Assembly: GCF_029525555.1 (NCBI RefSeq)
Contig: NZ_JAPDHZ010000004.1
Coordinates: 310,001-374,000, forward strand
DNA: 64,000 bases
Direction of reading: 5' to 3'
From: Cohnella ginsengisoli
GTDB lineage: Bacteria > Bacillota > Bacilli > Paenibacillales > Paenibacillaceae
Below, in pieces: positions 26,564-38,600 of this stretch. The notes under the pieces were generated by a model. The model made no database searches, was not told the DNA's origin, and saw only the letters and a list, made by a program, of their open reading frames with translations. Made by a program: the position numbers and the translations under genes. Within the stretch, counting starts at the first letter, position 1. Every line of letters starts with the position of its first letter.

Positions 26564-29360
26564 TTGCTGAAAAGTCCCCTATTGCTTTTCCTATCGTTAG
26601 CCTTGATCTTTTGTTCATTAGTCCTCCCGGAGAAATCGTATGCCTCGACGGCAACGACATTTTACGTCAGCTCTTCTTCCGGCAACGACAGCAATAACGG
26701 TACAAGCTCCGCGTCGCCGTGGAAGACATTGGCCAAAGTATCGACCTATACGTTTAATCCCGGCGACCAGATTTTATTGAAGTCAGGGGACACCTGGAAT
26801 GAAAATGTTTATCTGCACGGTTCGGGGACCGCGCTTCAGCCGATTAAGATGTCTTCTTACGGAAGCGGGAACAAACCATTGGTCAGATCCTCCGCGCAGG
26901 CCGTCGTCAGTTTGCAGAATGAGGGCGGATGGGTGATTTCCGGTTTGGATATCGAGTGTACGACGACGAATCCGTTAGTTAGTTCGGAGCCGATCAACCG
27001 TGGGATTGTCGTGTCCTATAACAGCGAGGGCACCTGGTCTAACGTGATTATCGAGGGAAATCGCGTACGCGGACCCGGGATCAACAGCAATTCGGAAGGA
27101 ATATTAATCTCTGCGGAGTATCCCACGGAGAAGCATAGCGAGGTTGCGAGGAATATCGTGATTCGCGATAACGAGATTTATAATTTGGGGTGGAGAGCGA
27201 TTGGCACGGGCGGATGGGATACGGCGCTGTCCGACAACTTAAAGAGCTCGGCATTGTTTTACAATGTGAAGGTATTGAACAATACGGCGTATCTGCTCGG
27301 CAATCAGGGGATCGTGATCGGTAACGGCAATCATGGCGCGATAAAATGGAATATCGTTCACGACGGAGGGCAGTACACGGGAACGGGAGTGACATGGGGA
27401 CCGGGAGGGATCTGGCCCGTAGCGAGCTCTTATATGGATGTCATGTTCAACGAAGTATACAACATGTCCGATAGCCACACAGGGTTTGACGGATCGGGAT
27501 TAAATATCGATTGGTCCAATGAGTACATCAACCTGCAATACAATTATGCTCACGATAATAAAGGCAACGGAATTACAACGATGGCGAACATCAATTCGAG
27601 AATCACGAACAACATCGTGAAGGGCAATCGGGGCGGGAGTTCGATCGGAGTCGGCCAAATCGCCGTCAGCGATTTTACGGTCGATACGGGCAGATACTCG
27701 GGTACAAAAAATTTGGTCATAGAGAAAAATCTGATCGTCGTGGACAAAGTGAATACAAGCGCAATTAACAGTATAGACTCCTCCATGGGTGATAACTGGT
27801 CGGGAAATGCCTTTCAAAATAATCAAATCGTTCTGGCGAACGGAGTGGCCGGCACAAAGACTTATGCGATCGGCACCGGCGCCGAGATCGATACGATAAA
27901 CGCAAACCGGATATACAGCGGAAGCGGCACCGCCTTCGAGGCTTCGCGGTATGGTACGCGTTATACTTCGCTGGCGGCTTGGCGCACCGCGACGGGATCG
28001 GATACGGATACGATTCTCGGCGTACTGGATACGACCGCCCCGACGGCACCTACAGGCGGAACGGCAGCATGGAACGGCGGCCTAAACGGTATCTCCCTGA
28101 GTTGGAACGGGGCGGCGGATTCGGGATCGGGGATCAGCCACTACAACATCTATCGTTCGACGAGCCCAACCTTCGTTCCCTCCTATCGCTACATGGTCGG
28201 CGAAGCTGAGACGACAAGCTTTAACGACAAGCAGGAGCTTCAGAGCGAAACGACCTATTATTATAAAATCGAAACCGAGGATCGAAACGGTAACGTGAGT
28301 CCGGTTTACGCCGCCGCAAATGCAACGAGCGGAACGGTATCCGTCGCGCCGAGGAAGTACGAAGCTTCCAGGGATTTCGGAATCATCGCCCAAGGACCGG
28401 TATGGGAGTATGAAAGGGCAGACGGGAGCGCGTACACGAAGCTGATGGGTACGTATGCGCCTTGGAAAATGTGGCGGAATGGCACGACGTATTTGGGAGT
28501 AGGAGAGAATGTTCAAGCGCCGGAAGGCAGCGATGCGGTTCGGACGTGGATCGCGCCTGAAGACGGTCAAATTGCGCTAAGTGCGAGCAGTGCTATACAA
28601 ATGGTCAATTCGGGTAGCGGAGCGGATGGCGTACGGGTAAAAGTAATGAAGAATAGCACCCAAATATGGCCGTCAAGCGGCTGGCAATCGGTTATTTACG
28701 GTGCCCCCGTCCTGTCGCCGAACATGACGCTTAACGTCGTCAAGGGGGGATAAGGTACGCTTCGTCGCCAACCAGAATGGAAACGGGTTGTACGATACGG
28801 TGCAATGGGACCCTTCCGTTCAGTATCTACGAACCGATCTTCTGAATGATGATTTCGAATCCGGCAGTGCAGGAAGATGGTCGTCTCTAACGGGAGGCTG
28901 GTCTGTCGTAACCGATGGCAACAGCCAGAAGTTAAAGCAAACCGGGAATGCAGCAGGTTTAACGACGGCGGGGAGCGCCTCATGGAGCAATTACAGGATG
29001 ATAAGCGATGTGAAGATCGCAAGCTCAGGAAGCGGGGGCGGGTTCGCCAACTTAAATTTCCGGCTAAAGGACGCGAACAATAAGTACTTCGTTTATTTGA
29101 GCGATACGCAGGGGATCGCCATTAAAAAAATGGTTGCCGGCGTTCAGACCGAGCTGGCGTCCAAAGCTTTTGCGATCGGCATCAATACGACCTACCGCGC
29201 CGAAGTCGTCGTCAGCGGGAATCAAATCGAGCTATATATCGACGGCGATCTGCAATTAAGCGCCGCGGACGGAGGGGTTTCGTTCGTCAAAGGCAAGGTC
29301 GGATTGGAAACTTATCAAGCAACCGTCTTGTTCGATAACGTTCAGGTGATCGAGCTGTAA
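26564..29360 (+). CDS. secreted right-handed beta-helix protein with FN3 and LamG-like modules, frameshifted
   Basis: 931 residues after correction, from TTG 26564 with AAGGAGGAG 7 bases upstream. Signal peptide at 1-27. A beta-helix domain covers about 30-480, opening with ATTFYVSSSSGNDSNNG and containing GFDGSGLNIDWSNEYINLQ. An FN3 domain (about 490-595) has GISLSWNGAADSGSGISHYN, then an unassigned beta-rich module and a C-terminal LamG/DUF1080-like fold (about 765-931, FESGSAGRWSSLTGGWSV). The beta-helix is the fold of many polysaccharide lyases and GH28-type hydrolases, but I see no diagnostic catalytic motif. Six G at 28744-28749 cause a premature stop after NVVKGG; five G gives VVKGDKVRFVANQNG. 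It is similar to the first helix of the SLH protein at 35673-40804. Confidence 0.82.
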
Positions 29361-29372
29361 CAGAAAGTCGGG

Positions 29373-29401
29373 AAACGCCTCGCCGTGCGCGAGGCGTTTT
29401 T
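29373..29401 (+). terminator. intrinsic terminator
   Basis: AAACGCCTCG pairs with CGAGGCGTTT across CCGTGCG, followed by T. Confidence 0.85.
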
Positions 29402-29548
29402 GCTTGCAACCCTCATTCTATTCAACTTCGTAACAAACGACAATCATTGTTCCGAACTGAGCACATGTGACCTCGAAACGCGCTGTGGCACAATAAAAAC
29501 AGAGGATTAGCCACTAGGTTAACGCGACGAAGGAGAAGGGGTGATTGC

Positions 29549-31363
29549 ATGGAGCTTGCCGGCGAATGGATCAATGAGAGTAAGGTTACACCGGACATCG
29601 AGATTATGAGTCCGACATGGAAGGCATACAAGAATGTCAGCGTGACGGATTTCGGAGCTCAAGCAGAGGGGAAGCGCTGCAATGGAGCGGCATTCCAACG
29701 CGCGATCGAATATTGCAAGCACGAAGGCATCTCGGAACTAGTCGTGCCTAAAGGCCTGTATTATTTCAGCGACGGCAACCACCCGACGTTCGATGGACTA
29801 AGCGATTTTCGCTTCGACGGAGGCGGATCCGAATTTATCTTTTCCTCGGTGAAAGCCTTTTTCGTTATCCAGCACTGCGCGCGATCCGAATTTCGGAATT
29901 TTACGGTCGATTGGGATTGGGAGTGCGGGCCGCTTGCCAGCATCGGTATCGTACGGGAAGTCGCAGGCGACGGACGTTACGTAGATCTCGCCTTCCCTGA
30001 ATACGAAGCCGTTCCCGACGCGTTCCCGCTTCGGACGTTTAACGCGATGAACCCGGCCACGCTCACGCCCGGTTGCGAGCTTGGGCGCGAGTTCAATGGT
30101 ATCCAGATTGGCGAGACGAGCTCCATGGGAGGCAACGTCGTACGCGTCGAGCTCCCGACGCCCGAATCGTTTCGTTTCCTGAAGCGAGGCCAAGCTTACA
30201 TCGTGCGCCATTACATCTACGACGCGAATGCGATCGAGCTGCACGGCAATGCACACTTGACCCTCTCTAATCTGACGATCTATTCCGCTCCCGGTCATGC
30301 CTTCGTTTCAACGGGAGATCAGCATCATTGGAAGCTAGAGCGGTGCAGAATCGTGAAGCGACCCGGCACGACCCGCTGCATAACGGCTACGGCGGATGGA
30401 TGCCACATTAGTAATTCGCAGGGCTATTTTATCATCGAGCACTGCGATTTCAGCTACAACGGCGACGATTGCTTGAACATTCACGACAATTCCGTTCATG
30501 GCTTTCAGAGGATCGATGCATGGACGATAAGGCTAAACCGCGTGCACGCTTGGCGCAATCCTTTTGGCCCGGGGGATCCCATTGAGTTCCGTCATGCGGA
30601 TTTGTCGCCAACCGGAATCGCAGCCCCTGTTGCCGCCGTGCAATGGGACGAAGAGCGACAGCAATGCGTGATTGAATTCGCAAGCGAGCTTCCTGTCGGG
30701 CTGGCCGAACAATCCATTCTTTTTAATCGGAGATACGATTCCGGGCACTACATCGTACGCTATAATTTCTTCCATCAGAATCGGGCCAGAGGCATCTTGC
30801 TTCATGCCGGAGACGGCCTAGTGGAGCATAACCACTTCTATATGAATCAAGGATCCGCGATTCAAATCGAATGCGGCGCGGAAGCGCGATGGGCGGAGGG
30901 CTTCGGCATACGCAATTTGGTGATTCGCGATAACCAGATCGAGAGCAGCGATGTGAACCATTGGAACATGGCCGTCATCTATATGGGTGTTTATTTAGAC
31001 CAAGGTAGAACGAATTATCCGATCTTCGAAGATGTCCGTATCGAGAACAATACGATCGTGAATTGTCCGCAGCTCGCGATATATGTATCTTCCTGCGAGC
31101 GGGTAATCCTTCGGAACAACGTGCTGCTGAACCCGAATGCCGGACCTTTAAAGACGGAGCAAGACGGAGATGACAATTGTGTCGCCAATCGCGATTATTA
31201 CCATGGCAGTCTCATGGCCAGCCACTGCAATGAAGTTTACATCGAAAACAACCGAAGACTATCGCTTATTCCCACATTGGAGAGCCATATCTATATCGAA
31301 CCGAATACGAGCCGAAACGTCGCTTTACGCGACAATATCGGTTTTGCCAATGAAAGCAGGTGA
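29549..31363 (+). CDS. right-handed beta-helix protein without signal peptide
   Basis: 604 residues. The N terminus NVSVTDFGAQAEGKRCNGAA is the typical opening of pectin-lyase-fold glycosidases (GH28, GH110 and relatives). Repeated Asn-rich turns follow (VEHNHFYMNQGSAIQIECG; VRIENNTIVNCPQLAIYVSS). ATG 29549 follows GGAGAAGGGG. Absence of a signal peptide suggests that it works on imported oligosaccharides in the cytoplasm. Its position directly before the importer genes (nine bases to the next start) supports this. No family-specific catalytic residues can be assigned from the sequence alone; a lyase, an alpha-galactosidase-like hydrolase or an epimerase are all possible. Confidence 0.78.
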   Translation: MELAGEWINESKVTPDIEIMSPTWKAYKNVSVTDFGAQAEGKRCNGAAFQRAIEYCKHEGISELVVPKGLYYFSDGNHPTFDGLSDFRFDGGGSEFIFSSVKAFFVIQHCARSEFRNFTVDWDWECGPLASIGIVREVAGDGRYVDLAFPEYEAVPDAFPLRTFNAMNPATLTPGCELGREFNGIQIGETSSMGGNVVRVELPTPESFRFLKRGQAYIVRHYIYDANAIELHGNAHLTLSNLTIYSAPGHAFVSTGDQHHWKLERCRIVKRPGTTRCITATADGCHISNSQGYFIIEHCDFSYNGDDCLNIHDNSVHGFQRIDAWTIRLNRVHAWRNPFGPGDPIEFRHADLSPTGIAAPVAAVQWDEERQQCVIEFASELPVGLAEQSILFNRRYDSGHYIVRYNFFHQNRARGILLHAGDGLVEHNHFYMNQGSAIQIECGAEARWAEGFGIRNLVIRDNQIESSDVNHWNMAVIYMGVYLDQGRTNYPIFEDVRIENNTIVNCPQLAIYVSSCERVILRNNVLLNPNAGPLKTEQDGDDNCVANRDYYHGSLMASHCNEVYIENNRRLSLIPTLESHIYIEPNTSRNVALRDNIGFANESR

Positions 31364-31371
31364 ACGCCCAC

Positions 31372-32324
31372 ATGGCTGGGAATGGGGCAAATGAAGCCAG
31401 GACGCTAAATCCGCGTGCGTCAAGCGATCTTTTGAAGCGAATGATGAAATACAAAATGCTATATGTCATGCTGCTTCCGGCGATCGTATTCTTGTTCATT
31501 TTTAATTATATCCCGATGTATGGGGCGACGATCGCATTCAAGGAGTTCTGGATCACCAAAGGTATATTTGGAAGCCCTTGGGTGGGGCTGGATCATTTTA
31601 AGAAGCTGTTCGAGACCGATAAGTTCTGGCAAGTGTTCCGCAATACGATCGAGATCAACCTGCTGCGTCTCGTATTTGGATTTCCGGCCCCGATCCTCTT
31701 AGCCATCTTACTGAATGAGGTTCGTCAAAAAAGGGTTCAAGCGATCGATCCAGACGATCGTTTATTTGCCCCATTTCATCTCCTGGGTCACGATCTCAGG
31801 CATTATTTTCTCGCTCCTCTCCAATGAAGGGCTTGTCAATAAAATCATTGCGGCGTTCGGCGGAGACCCTGTCAATTTTCTGACGAGCAACGCCATGTTC
31901 CGGCCGCTTCTCATCCTCTCTGGCATATGGAAAGAAGTCGGCTGGGGCACCATCATTTATTTGGCCGCACTGGCGGGCGTTAATCCGGATTTGTACGAGG
32001 CGGCCACCGTAGACGGAGCGAACCGGTTCAAACAAGTCGTTTACATAACGCTGCCAAGCTTACTCCCGATTATCTCGATTCTGCTCATTCTGAATTTCGG
32101 CAGCATGATGACAGGCGGGTTCGACCAAGTATTCAACTTGTACAACACGATGGTATACGAAAGCGGCGACATCATCGATACGTACGTTTACCGGATCGGA
32201 TTGACGCAAGGGAAGTACAGCATCGCCACGGCGATCGGGCTCTTTTTTGAACGTCATCAATTTCGTTTTGCTTATCGTCGTTAATAGCGTCTCGAAGAGA
32301 ATGAGCGGGCAAGGCATTTACTAA
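31372..32324 (+). CDS. LplB-type sugar ABC permease, two frameshifts
   Basis: 316 residues after correction. Six helices begin with MLYVMLLPAIVFLFIFNYIP. The EAA loop is YEAATVDGANRFKQVVYITLP. The C terminus SVSKRMSGQGIY is typical of LplB/YtcP-partner permeases. Frames break at A6 31727-31732 (five A gives VRQKGFKRSIQT) and T6 32243-32248 (five T gives IGLFLNVINF). It imports oligosaccharides with the following permease and binding protein. ATG 31372 is used; GTG 31360 is possible but sits on the ribosome site. No ATPase gene is in the cluster, so a shared MsmX-type ATPase is expected. Confidence 0.88.
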
Positions 32325-32339
32325 AGGGGGTGAACAACC

Positions 32340-33218
32340 ATGGTGAAGTCTACAAGTCTATCCGGTAAATTGTTCGACGCTACGAATTACTTCTTATTGA
32401 TCGTAATGGCGCTGATTACGCTGTATCCCTTTTGGTACGTGCTGGTCGGTTCCGTCATTCCTTACGAAGAGGCGATTCAATCGACCTTGCATTTGTTTCC
32501 CAAGCGTATTTCTTTCGAGGCCTACGACTTTGTATTTTCCAAGAATACGATCATCAAGTCGTTGCTGGTTTCCTTGTTCGTCACGGTCGCAGGTACCTTG
32601 TATCAGCTTTTTATTACAGCGATCACGGCTTATCCGCTGATTAAGCAGGATCTGCCCGGAAGGTCGGCTATTTTTTTATTCATCATCTTCACCATGTTTT
32701 TCGGAGGAGGGCTTATTCCTTATTACCTGCTGATCAAGAGTCTTGGGATGGTCAACAGTCTCGCGGTTATGATCCTGCCGGCTGCGATCAGTACGTACAA
32801 CATGATTGTCCTGAAGACTTTTTTTCAGAACATCCCGCTTGAGCTGGAAGAGTCGGCGAAAATAGACGGCGCAGGTTATATGAAAATATTTTTTCGGATC
32901 ATTATTCCCTTGTCCGTACCTGCGCTGGCTACGATTGCTTTGTTCATTGCGGTAGGCCAATGGAACAACTGGTATACCCCGATGTTGTTCCTGAACGATA
33001 AGGCGTTATGGCCGCTTGCGATGGTTTTAAGGGATATCCTGATCAATAACAATATGGAGCTTACCCGAGGCGGAAGCTTCGTCAGCGAGGAGTTCATGCT
33101 CGGCGACACGATTAAGAACGCGGTCGTCATCGTCTCTGTCGTTCCGATTATCGTCGTTTATCCCTTCATCCAGAAGCACTTCGTGAAAGGGGTGATGATC
33201 GGTTCGATCAAGAGTTGA
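32340..33218 (+). CDS. LplC/YtcP-type sugar ABC permease
   Basis: 292 residues with six predicted helices. The EAA motif LEESAKIDGAGYMKIFFRII lies at about 178-197, and the C terminus FIQKHFVKGVMIGSIKS is almost diagnostic for the LplC group. AAAGGGGGTG lies 6 bases before ATG 32340, and the gene starts 15 bases after the LplB-type stop. It forms the heterodimeric channel with the preceding permease. Confidence 0.93.
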   Translation: MVKSTSLSGKLFDATNYFLLIVMALITLYPFWYVLVGSVIPYEEAIQSTLHLFPKRISFEAYDFVFSKNTIIKSLLVSLFVTVAGTLYQLFITAITAYPLIKQDLPGRSAIFLFIIFTMFFGGGLIPYYLLIKSLGMVNSLAVMILPAAISTYNMIVLKTFFQNIPLELEESAKIDGAGYMKIFFRIIIPLSVPALATIALFIAVGQWNNWYTPMLFLNDKALWPLAMVLRDILINNNMELTRGGSFVSEEFMLGDTIKNAVVIVSVVPIIVVYPFIQKHFVKGVMIGSIKS

Positions 33219-33268
33219 GCCTTTCGCGAGAAATTTGTAATCTAACTAAAGTAGGGGAGTTGGTTGGC

Positions 33269-34880
33269 ATGTTAAACAGAGGAAATAAATTCGTATTGAC
33301 ACTGTCGGTGGCGTTAATGTTTGGAAGCGCAATCGCGGCTTGCAGCAGCAAAAATAACGAGGGGGGCTTCAAACTCGGTAACGAATGCCGCGTCCGAACC
33401 TGCGAGCGGCAGCCCTGAAGTCAAGAATAAAGAGTCGTCAGCGCCGGTTGAACTGAGCGTATTCAGCTGGATGTTCGAGGGTGCGGATGCGCCGGATTCC
33501 GTTATTTACAAACAACTGCAGGACAAACTGAACATCCGGATCAAGCCGATTACGGCTTCTTGGAACGATTGGGAAGAAAAGCTGAACGTCATGATCGCCT
33601 CTGGGGAAATGCCTGATGTCTTTATCTCCTATGGGATCGACCGTCCGGTTCAATATCGCCAATGGATCAAGGAAGGCATGGTTCTTCCGATATCCGATTA
33701 TGCCGACCAGTACCCGAATATCAAGCATTCGTTAGCTAACTTCGAAGTGCTGGCCAAGACGACGGGAGATAAGCAATACGCCTTGCCGATTTTCAACGAA
33801 GCGGGCAGCGGCAAGGACGCGGTAAGCGGGCATAACATCCTGATTCGCAAAGATTGGCTGGACAAGCTGAACCTGCAGGTGCCGAAGACGATCGATGATT
33901 TTTACGCGGTCGCCAAGGCCTTCTCGGAGAACGATCCTGACGGCAACGGCAAGAGGGATACTTACGGTTATACGTCCAGCTCCGGCGGCGTATGGTGGCA
34001 ATATCCGATCTTTAATGCGTTCGATACAAGCACGGAACGTTGGGAGAAGAAAGACGGACAATGGACACCGGAAGTCATATCCGATGAAACCAAGGATGCC
34101 GTAACGTTTTTGAACGGGATGTATAAAGAGAAAATTCTCGATCCTGAATTCATGCTGAACACGGACGACAAGAAAATCGAGAAATTCGTGACGGGGAAAG
34201 TCGGCATGATTATTCACAATGCGAATGCTACTTTCTACAACGATATTTTTGATAAATTCAAGAAGGCGGCGCCTGAAGCGGATCCAAAGTCTATTTTCAC
34301 TTGGATCGGAACGTTAAAAGGAAAATCGGGCAATCAGCGAATGGACGGCTTCAATAACTTCTGGTGCGAAACCTCTATCAATGCGGGCATCTCCGAAGAA
34401 AAACAGAAGAAAGCGTTGGAGCTGCTCGATTACTTGCTTTCGGATGAAGGCCAGAATCTGATGCTTAACGGCGTCGAAGGCGTTCATTACAAGAAAGAGG
34501 GGGAGAAGATCGTTCCGCTGATGTCGGCTGAACAAAAGTCCAAAGATAAGGCATTCAACCTGAAGGCGCTCGTATCTTGGAACACGGATTATTTGCCCGA
34601 GAACACGCCGAACAAAGAGGAAATCGTAGCCTTGTCCAAATCTACGGGCGATTATGCCGTTCCGAATGCGCTGGCGTATTTGAACATTAGCGAGGATGCA
34701 TTGGACCCTAGCATTCCGAATCAGTTGAATGACTACGTGAACGAAGAGATAGTCAAGCTCATTGTCAACTCCCAGGATGTCAATGCGGATTTCGCGAAGT
34801 TCAAAGAAAATTGGTTGTCTAAAGGCGGCACCAAGGTGATTGAAGAAACGAATAAGGAAGCGGTAGCGGAAGGGCGTTAA
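33269..34880 (+). CDS. LplA/YtcQ-type sugar-binding lipoprotein, frameshifted
   Basis: 536 residues after correction. The lipoprotein signal ends SAIAAC (about Cys22). The family 1 binding-protein body has GEMPDVFISYGIDRP, ISDYADQYPNIKHSL and VRKDWLDKLN-like DWLDKLNLQVPKTIDDFYA, which mark the LplA/YtcQ group. Six G at 33361-33366 break the frame right after the lipobox region. Five G gives KNNEGASNSVTNA. ATG 33269 has GGGGAG 9 bases upstream. It captures the oligosaccharide for the two permeases. A strong terminator follows. Confidence 0.9.
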
Positions 34881-34901
34881 GCGTACGCTGACGAGCTTCA
34901 T

Positions 34902-34950
34902 CAAGGGACTATTCCAGGTGCAAGGCTCTGCGGATAGTCCCTTGTTTTTT
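34902..34950 (+). terminator. intrinsic terminator after the importer operon
   Basis: CAAGGGACTAT (34902-34912) pairs with ATAGTCCCTTG (34934-34944), followed by six T. Confidence 0.9.
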
Positions 34951-34996
34951 CGCCTTCGGAAGGTTCGAAAACAATCGTTGCTAAGGAGAATGGACC

Positions 34997-35605
34997 GTGA
35001 TTTTTAAGAATGGACAGAAGATCCTATTCATCGGAGACAGCATTACGGATAGCGGACGGAAAGAGGATCCGGAAGGACTCGGAGGCGGATATGTGCGGAT
35101 GGCGAGGGATTACCTCTCGGTCGCGTATCCGGCGATTTCCTTGCAGATCGAGAACAGGGGCGTAAGCGGGGAAACGATACTCGACCTGCAATCACGTTGG
35201 CAAGAGGACGTGATCGCACTGCAGCCCGATTGGGTATCGGTGTCGATCGGCATAAACGACGAATGGAAGGAGGTCGGCGTGGCTCAGTATCGGGACACCT
35301 ATTGCGAACTGATGGAGAAGACGAAGAAGCAAACGGGGGCATCGTTCATCCTGATGGAGACGACGATCCTATCGGAAAATCCGCACGATGGTAAAAACGA
35401 GCGCTTACTGCCGTATAATCAAGTGATCAGGGAGGTCGCACAGCAGTTCGGGGCGATACTCGTGCCGCAGAATCGGTTATTCACGTCTTATTTAGGGGAA
35501 CAGCAGGGGAAAACGCTCACTGTCGATCAAGTGCATATGAATTCGACCGGGAATTGGCTCATGGCGATGAATTGGCTGAAGGCGTGCGGGATCATAAAAG
35601 AGTAG
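34997..35605 (+). CDS. SGNH/GDSL esterase, probably carbohydrate deacetylase
   Basis: 202 residues from GTG 34997 (AAGGAG 8 bases upstream). Block I is FIGDSITDSG (Ser about 14), block II ENRGVSGETI, block III GINDEW (Asn) and block V DQVHMNSTGN with the Asp-His pair (about 179-182). The layout matches rhamnogalacturonan- or xylan-acetylesterase-like SGNH hydrolases. There is no signal peptide, so it would act in the cytoplasm on imported acetylated oligosaccharides. A second SGNH gene lies at 56355. Confidence 0.88.
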   Translation: MIFKNGQKILFIGDSITDSGRKEDPEGLGGGYVRMARDYLSVAYPAISLQIENRGVSGETILDLQSRWQEDVIALQPDWVSVSIGINDEWKEVGVAQYRDTYCELMEKTKKQTGASFILMETTILSENPHDGKNERLLPYNQVIREVAQQFGAILVPQNRLFTSYLGEQQGKTLTVDQVHMNSTGNWLMAMNWLKACGIIKE

Positions 35606-35624
35606 GCAACGCAGTATCGATAGC

Positions 35625-35668
35625 AAAAACCCTTCTCCAGCCTCTTGCGACGTTGGAGAAGGGTTTTT
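35625..35668. terminator. bidirectional terminator between convergent genes
   Basis: AAAAACCCTTCTCCA (35625-35639) pairs with TGGAGAAGGGTTTTT (35654-35668). A and T runs on both sides serve the esterase and the SLH gene. Confidence 0.9.
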
Positions 35669-35672
35669 GTGT

Positions 35673-38600
35673 TTATTTGCGGTTGTCGTTCAACAAATTG
35701 TATACGAGTTGAGCAGCTTCGGCGCGCGTGGCCTCTTGCCTCGGCGCGAACCGGTTGTCAGATCTGCCTTGCATATAGCGTGCTTCCGATACGGCAGCGA
35801 TATAGGGCATTGCCCATTGCGGGATGTCGTCAGCGTCGGCGTACGTTGCGGGGCCGCTAGACTTCGACAGGCCCAGTGCACGGACGATCATCGCCGCCAT
35901 CTCCATGCGGGTCACTCGTTCTTCCGGCGCAAATCGATTGGCGTCTTTGCCTGCAACGATGCCGGCCTTCACGGCTGCCGCGATAGCGTCCGCGTACCAG
36001 GCATCCGATCGTACGTCGGTGAATGTGGCGTCGGTTCCGGATGCTTGCAGGTGCAGCGCATGGACCAGGAGCGTGACGAATTCGGCGCGGGTCGTTGCTT
36101 CTGCCGGATAGAACCTCGAATCGGTTACGCCTTTTACGATATGCTTGGCGGCTAGCGCTTGCAATGCCCGAGCTGCCCAATGCCCCGAAGGGACGTCATC
36201 GAACGTCATCTTGTACGCAATAGCGGAGTAGAGCCCGGCGTGCGACAAAGCGACGGTTATGCGATGGTGCAACGGATCGGTGGCGCCGCCGATATATTCC
36301 CAACGTTTCTCGGCTTCATCGTACCGATAGATGCCTAGCCATTCTTCGTTCGCATCTGCTTCGTACGGAAGCGAGAGCGTGATGTCGCCGTCGGATGGTT
36401 CTACTGCTAACTTACGTCCATCAGAGGCGATCAGGCTTACTCGGATATCGATTATTTGACTTGCAGGTTGTAGGATGGCCCGGCCATCGGAGCCGGGAAT
36501 GCTTGGCTTCGTCGAATCGGAAACGGTAAGAGCCCGTAATTCGATGGTCGCCCCCCTCTAGCCGTTCCGACTGTGCGCGCAGCGTCTTCAGCAAGGACGG
36601 TGACAAAATGATCGTCGCTTGTCCGACTTCGAGCATAAGCGGCTTATCTCCGATTGCGGATACCGGGATGTTGGCAGTCGTCGGATCGGGTGGACGGATA
36701 TTCCCTTGGGCTCCTGACGGGACCGCCACTTCGTCGGCAAGAGGAGTAAGAAGAAGCTCGTCGGAGAGTTCGCTGACTCCGTATGCATCGTAAGACTCGA
36801 TCGCGAAGTAATAAGTCGTTCCGATCGACAGTCCTTCAACCTCAAGAGATGTCGTATCGCCGAGTTCGACGGTATCGGTGTAGTTACGGCTGGCCGTGCC
36901 GTATTTCAACGTATATCCGGTTGCCCCGGCCGCTTCGGTCCAGGCCAACGAGACCTTGCCTCCCGTCATCGCCGTTCCGCGGATCGCAGGGGCGGCTAGC
37001 GGATGATGGCTGAGTATGAAATAGCCGAACAAACCGGGTGCTTTCCCCGCGCCGATGCCGCTATTGTATTCGATCCAACCGTTCCGCGCATCCCCGGATG
37101 CCGGATTTGATCGGCTGCCGTCGCTATAATTGGCGAGCACGGAAATGCCGAGCGAAGAGCCGTCTCCGATCGGGATGCCGGCAGGAACGATCTCGTTCCA
37201 AGGGATGGCGATTTCATAGTTGGTCAGTTTGGTCGACTCGTTGCGGGTAATCGAGAGTTGCCCCGCAGCATAAGCGCCGGCGGATTGGCCGCCGATCGCA
37301 TTGTAGCGATAGGCAAGCGGCCTACCGTCGTCCGAGAGGCCAAACGCAAACTCGGTATAGCCTTTGCTGCCGGGGGCGTTCCCCCCGATCGGGATCGATC
37401 GCGATCTGAACACTGGAGCCTTTCCACAGATCGGCGGCGTCCGCAATGGCCAGATGGTGCTCGTTTTCGGTGACCGAGACGGCCACGTATAAATTCGCAT
37501 CGTCCCAATGCGTAAAGCCTGCCGCTTTCAGCGTCTCCGGTGTCCAACGATCGGAGAACCCGCTCTCGATGTTTTTAACCTGCACGCGTTGATCCATGCG
37601 GAAGTCCGCATTTCCCCAATCCGACAGATCGCCGTCTATGACCGGAGCGGTTGTCGCGTAGAGACTTCGGAGGGCGACGACTTGCTTGTCGATGGTGATC
37701 GGCGCCGATTCGGCGACGTCATGGTTCGTATCATGCACTTTGTACTGCAAGCGATGCTTGCCGTTCTTCAATCCCTGGAGATTAAAGGCGTACGGGAACG
37801 AGGTCGATTCCTGCACCATCCGATCGTCTACGAATAATTGAACGCTTTGAACATTCGGGATGCCCGACAGGTAAGGCTTCGCGAGGAAACTTGCTACGCT
37901 GACGATATCGCCATCGCGAGGCGTCATGAAGTCGACCCGCCTCGGCTGTCCGATCGTCGGGACGGTTGCCCCGGTCGTTACGCTGGCCGTTTCCGATGCG
38001 AGCCCGACGTTGCCGTTCCGGTCTTCCGCTTCCACTCGATAATAATAGGTCGTGTTCGCCTGCAGATCCTCTCGATCCTCGAACGAAGAGGTTGCAGATT
38101 CGCCGACCATGTTGGCGTAGGTCAACTCGAACTGAGGCGTCACGCTTCGATAAATATTATAGTGTGCGATCCCGGAGCCTTCGTCCCCGGCGGATGCCCA
38201 GGCAAGCTGCACATAGCCGTCCGATGCCGCGGTAACGTTAGAGACAGAGGATGGCATGGTATGATCCGTCGGAAGCAATTGCGTATTCAGATCGTATCCC
38301 GTACCTGCTTGCCATGAGGCTAAGCTGGTATAGACCGTCCCATTCAGGATCGAACGGAATCCGGATGAATCGCTATAAATACGGTTCCTGTCGATGGCGC
38401 TTATATTCGTATTCGGCGCAATGTCGAACACGCCCGTATCCGACGTTTCTCGTCCGATCACAACGTTGTTGTCATAAATCGTTATTCCCGTCCACGTTCC
38501 ATAGGGATTCGATGCGCTGTTGATCGCCGAAGTACCGTTGACGTCCACGAGAATCGTATTGTTCGCGACCTCCACATGGTGAAGCCCGGAAGAGAGATCC

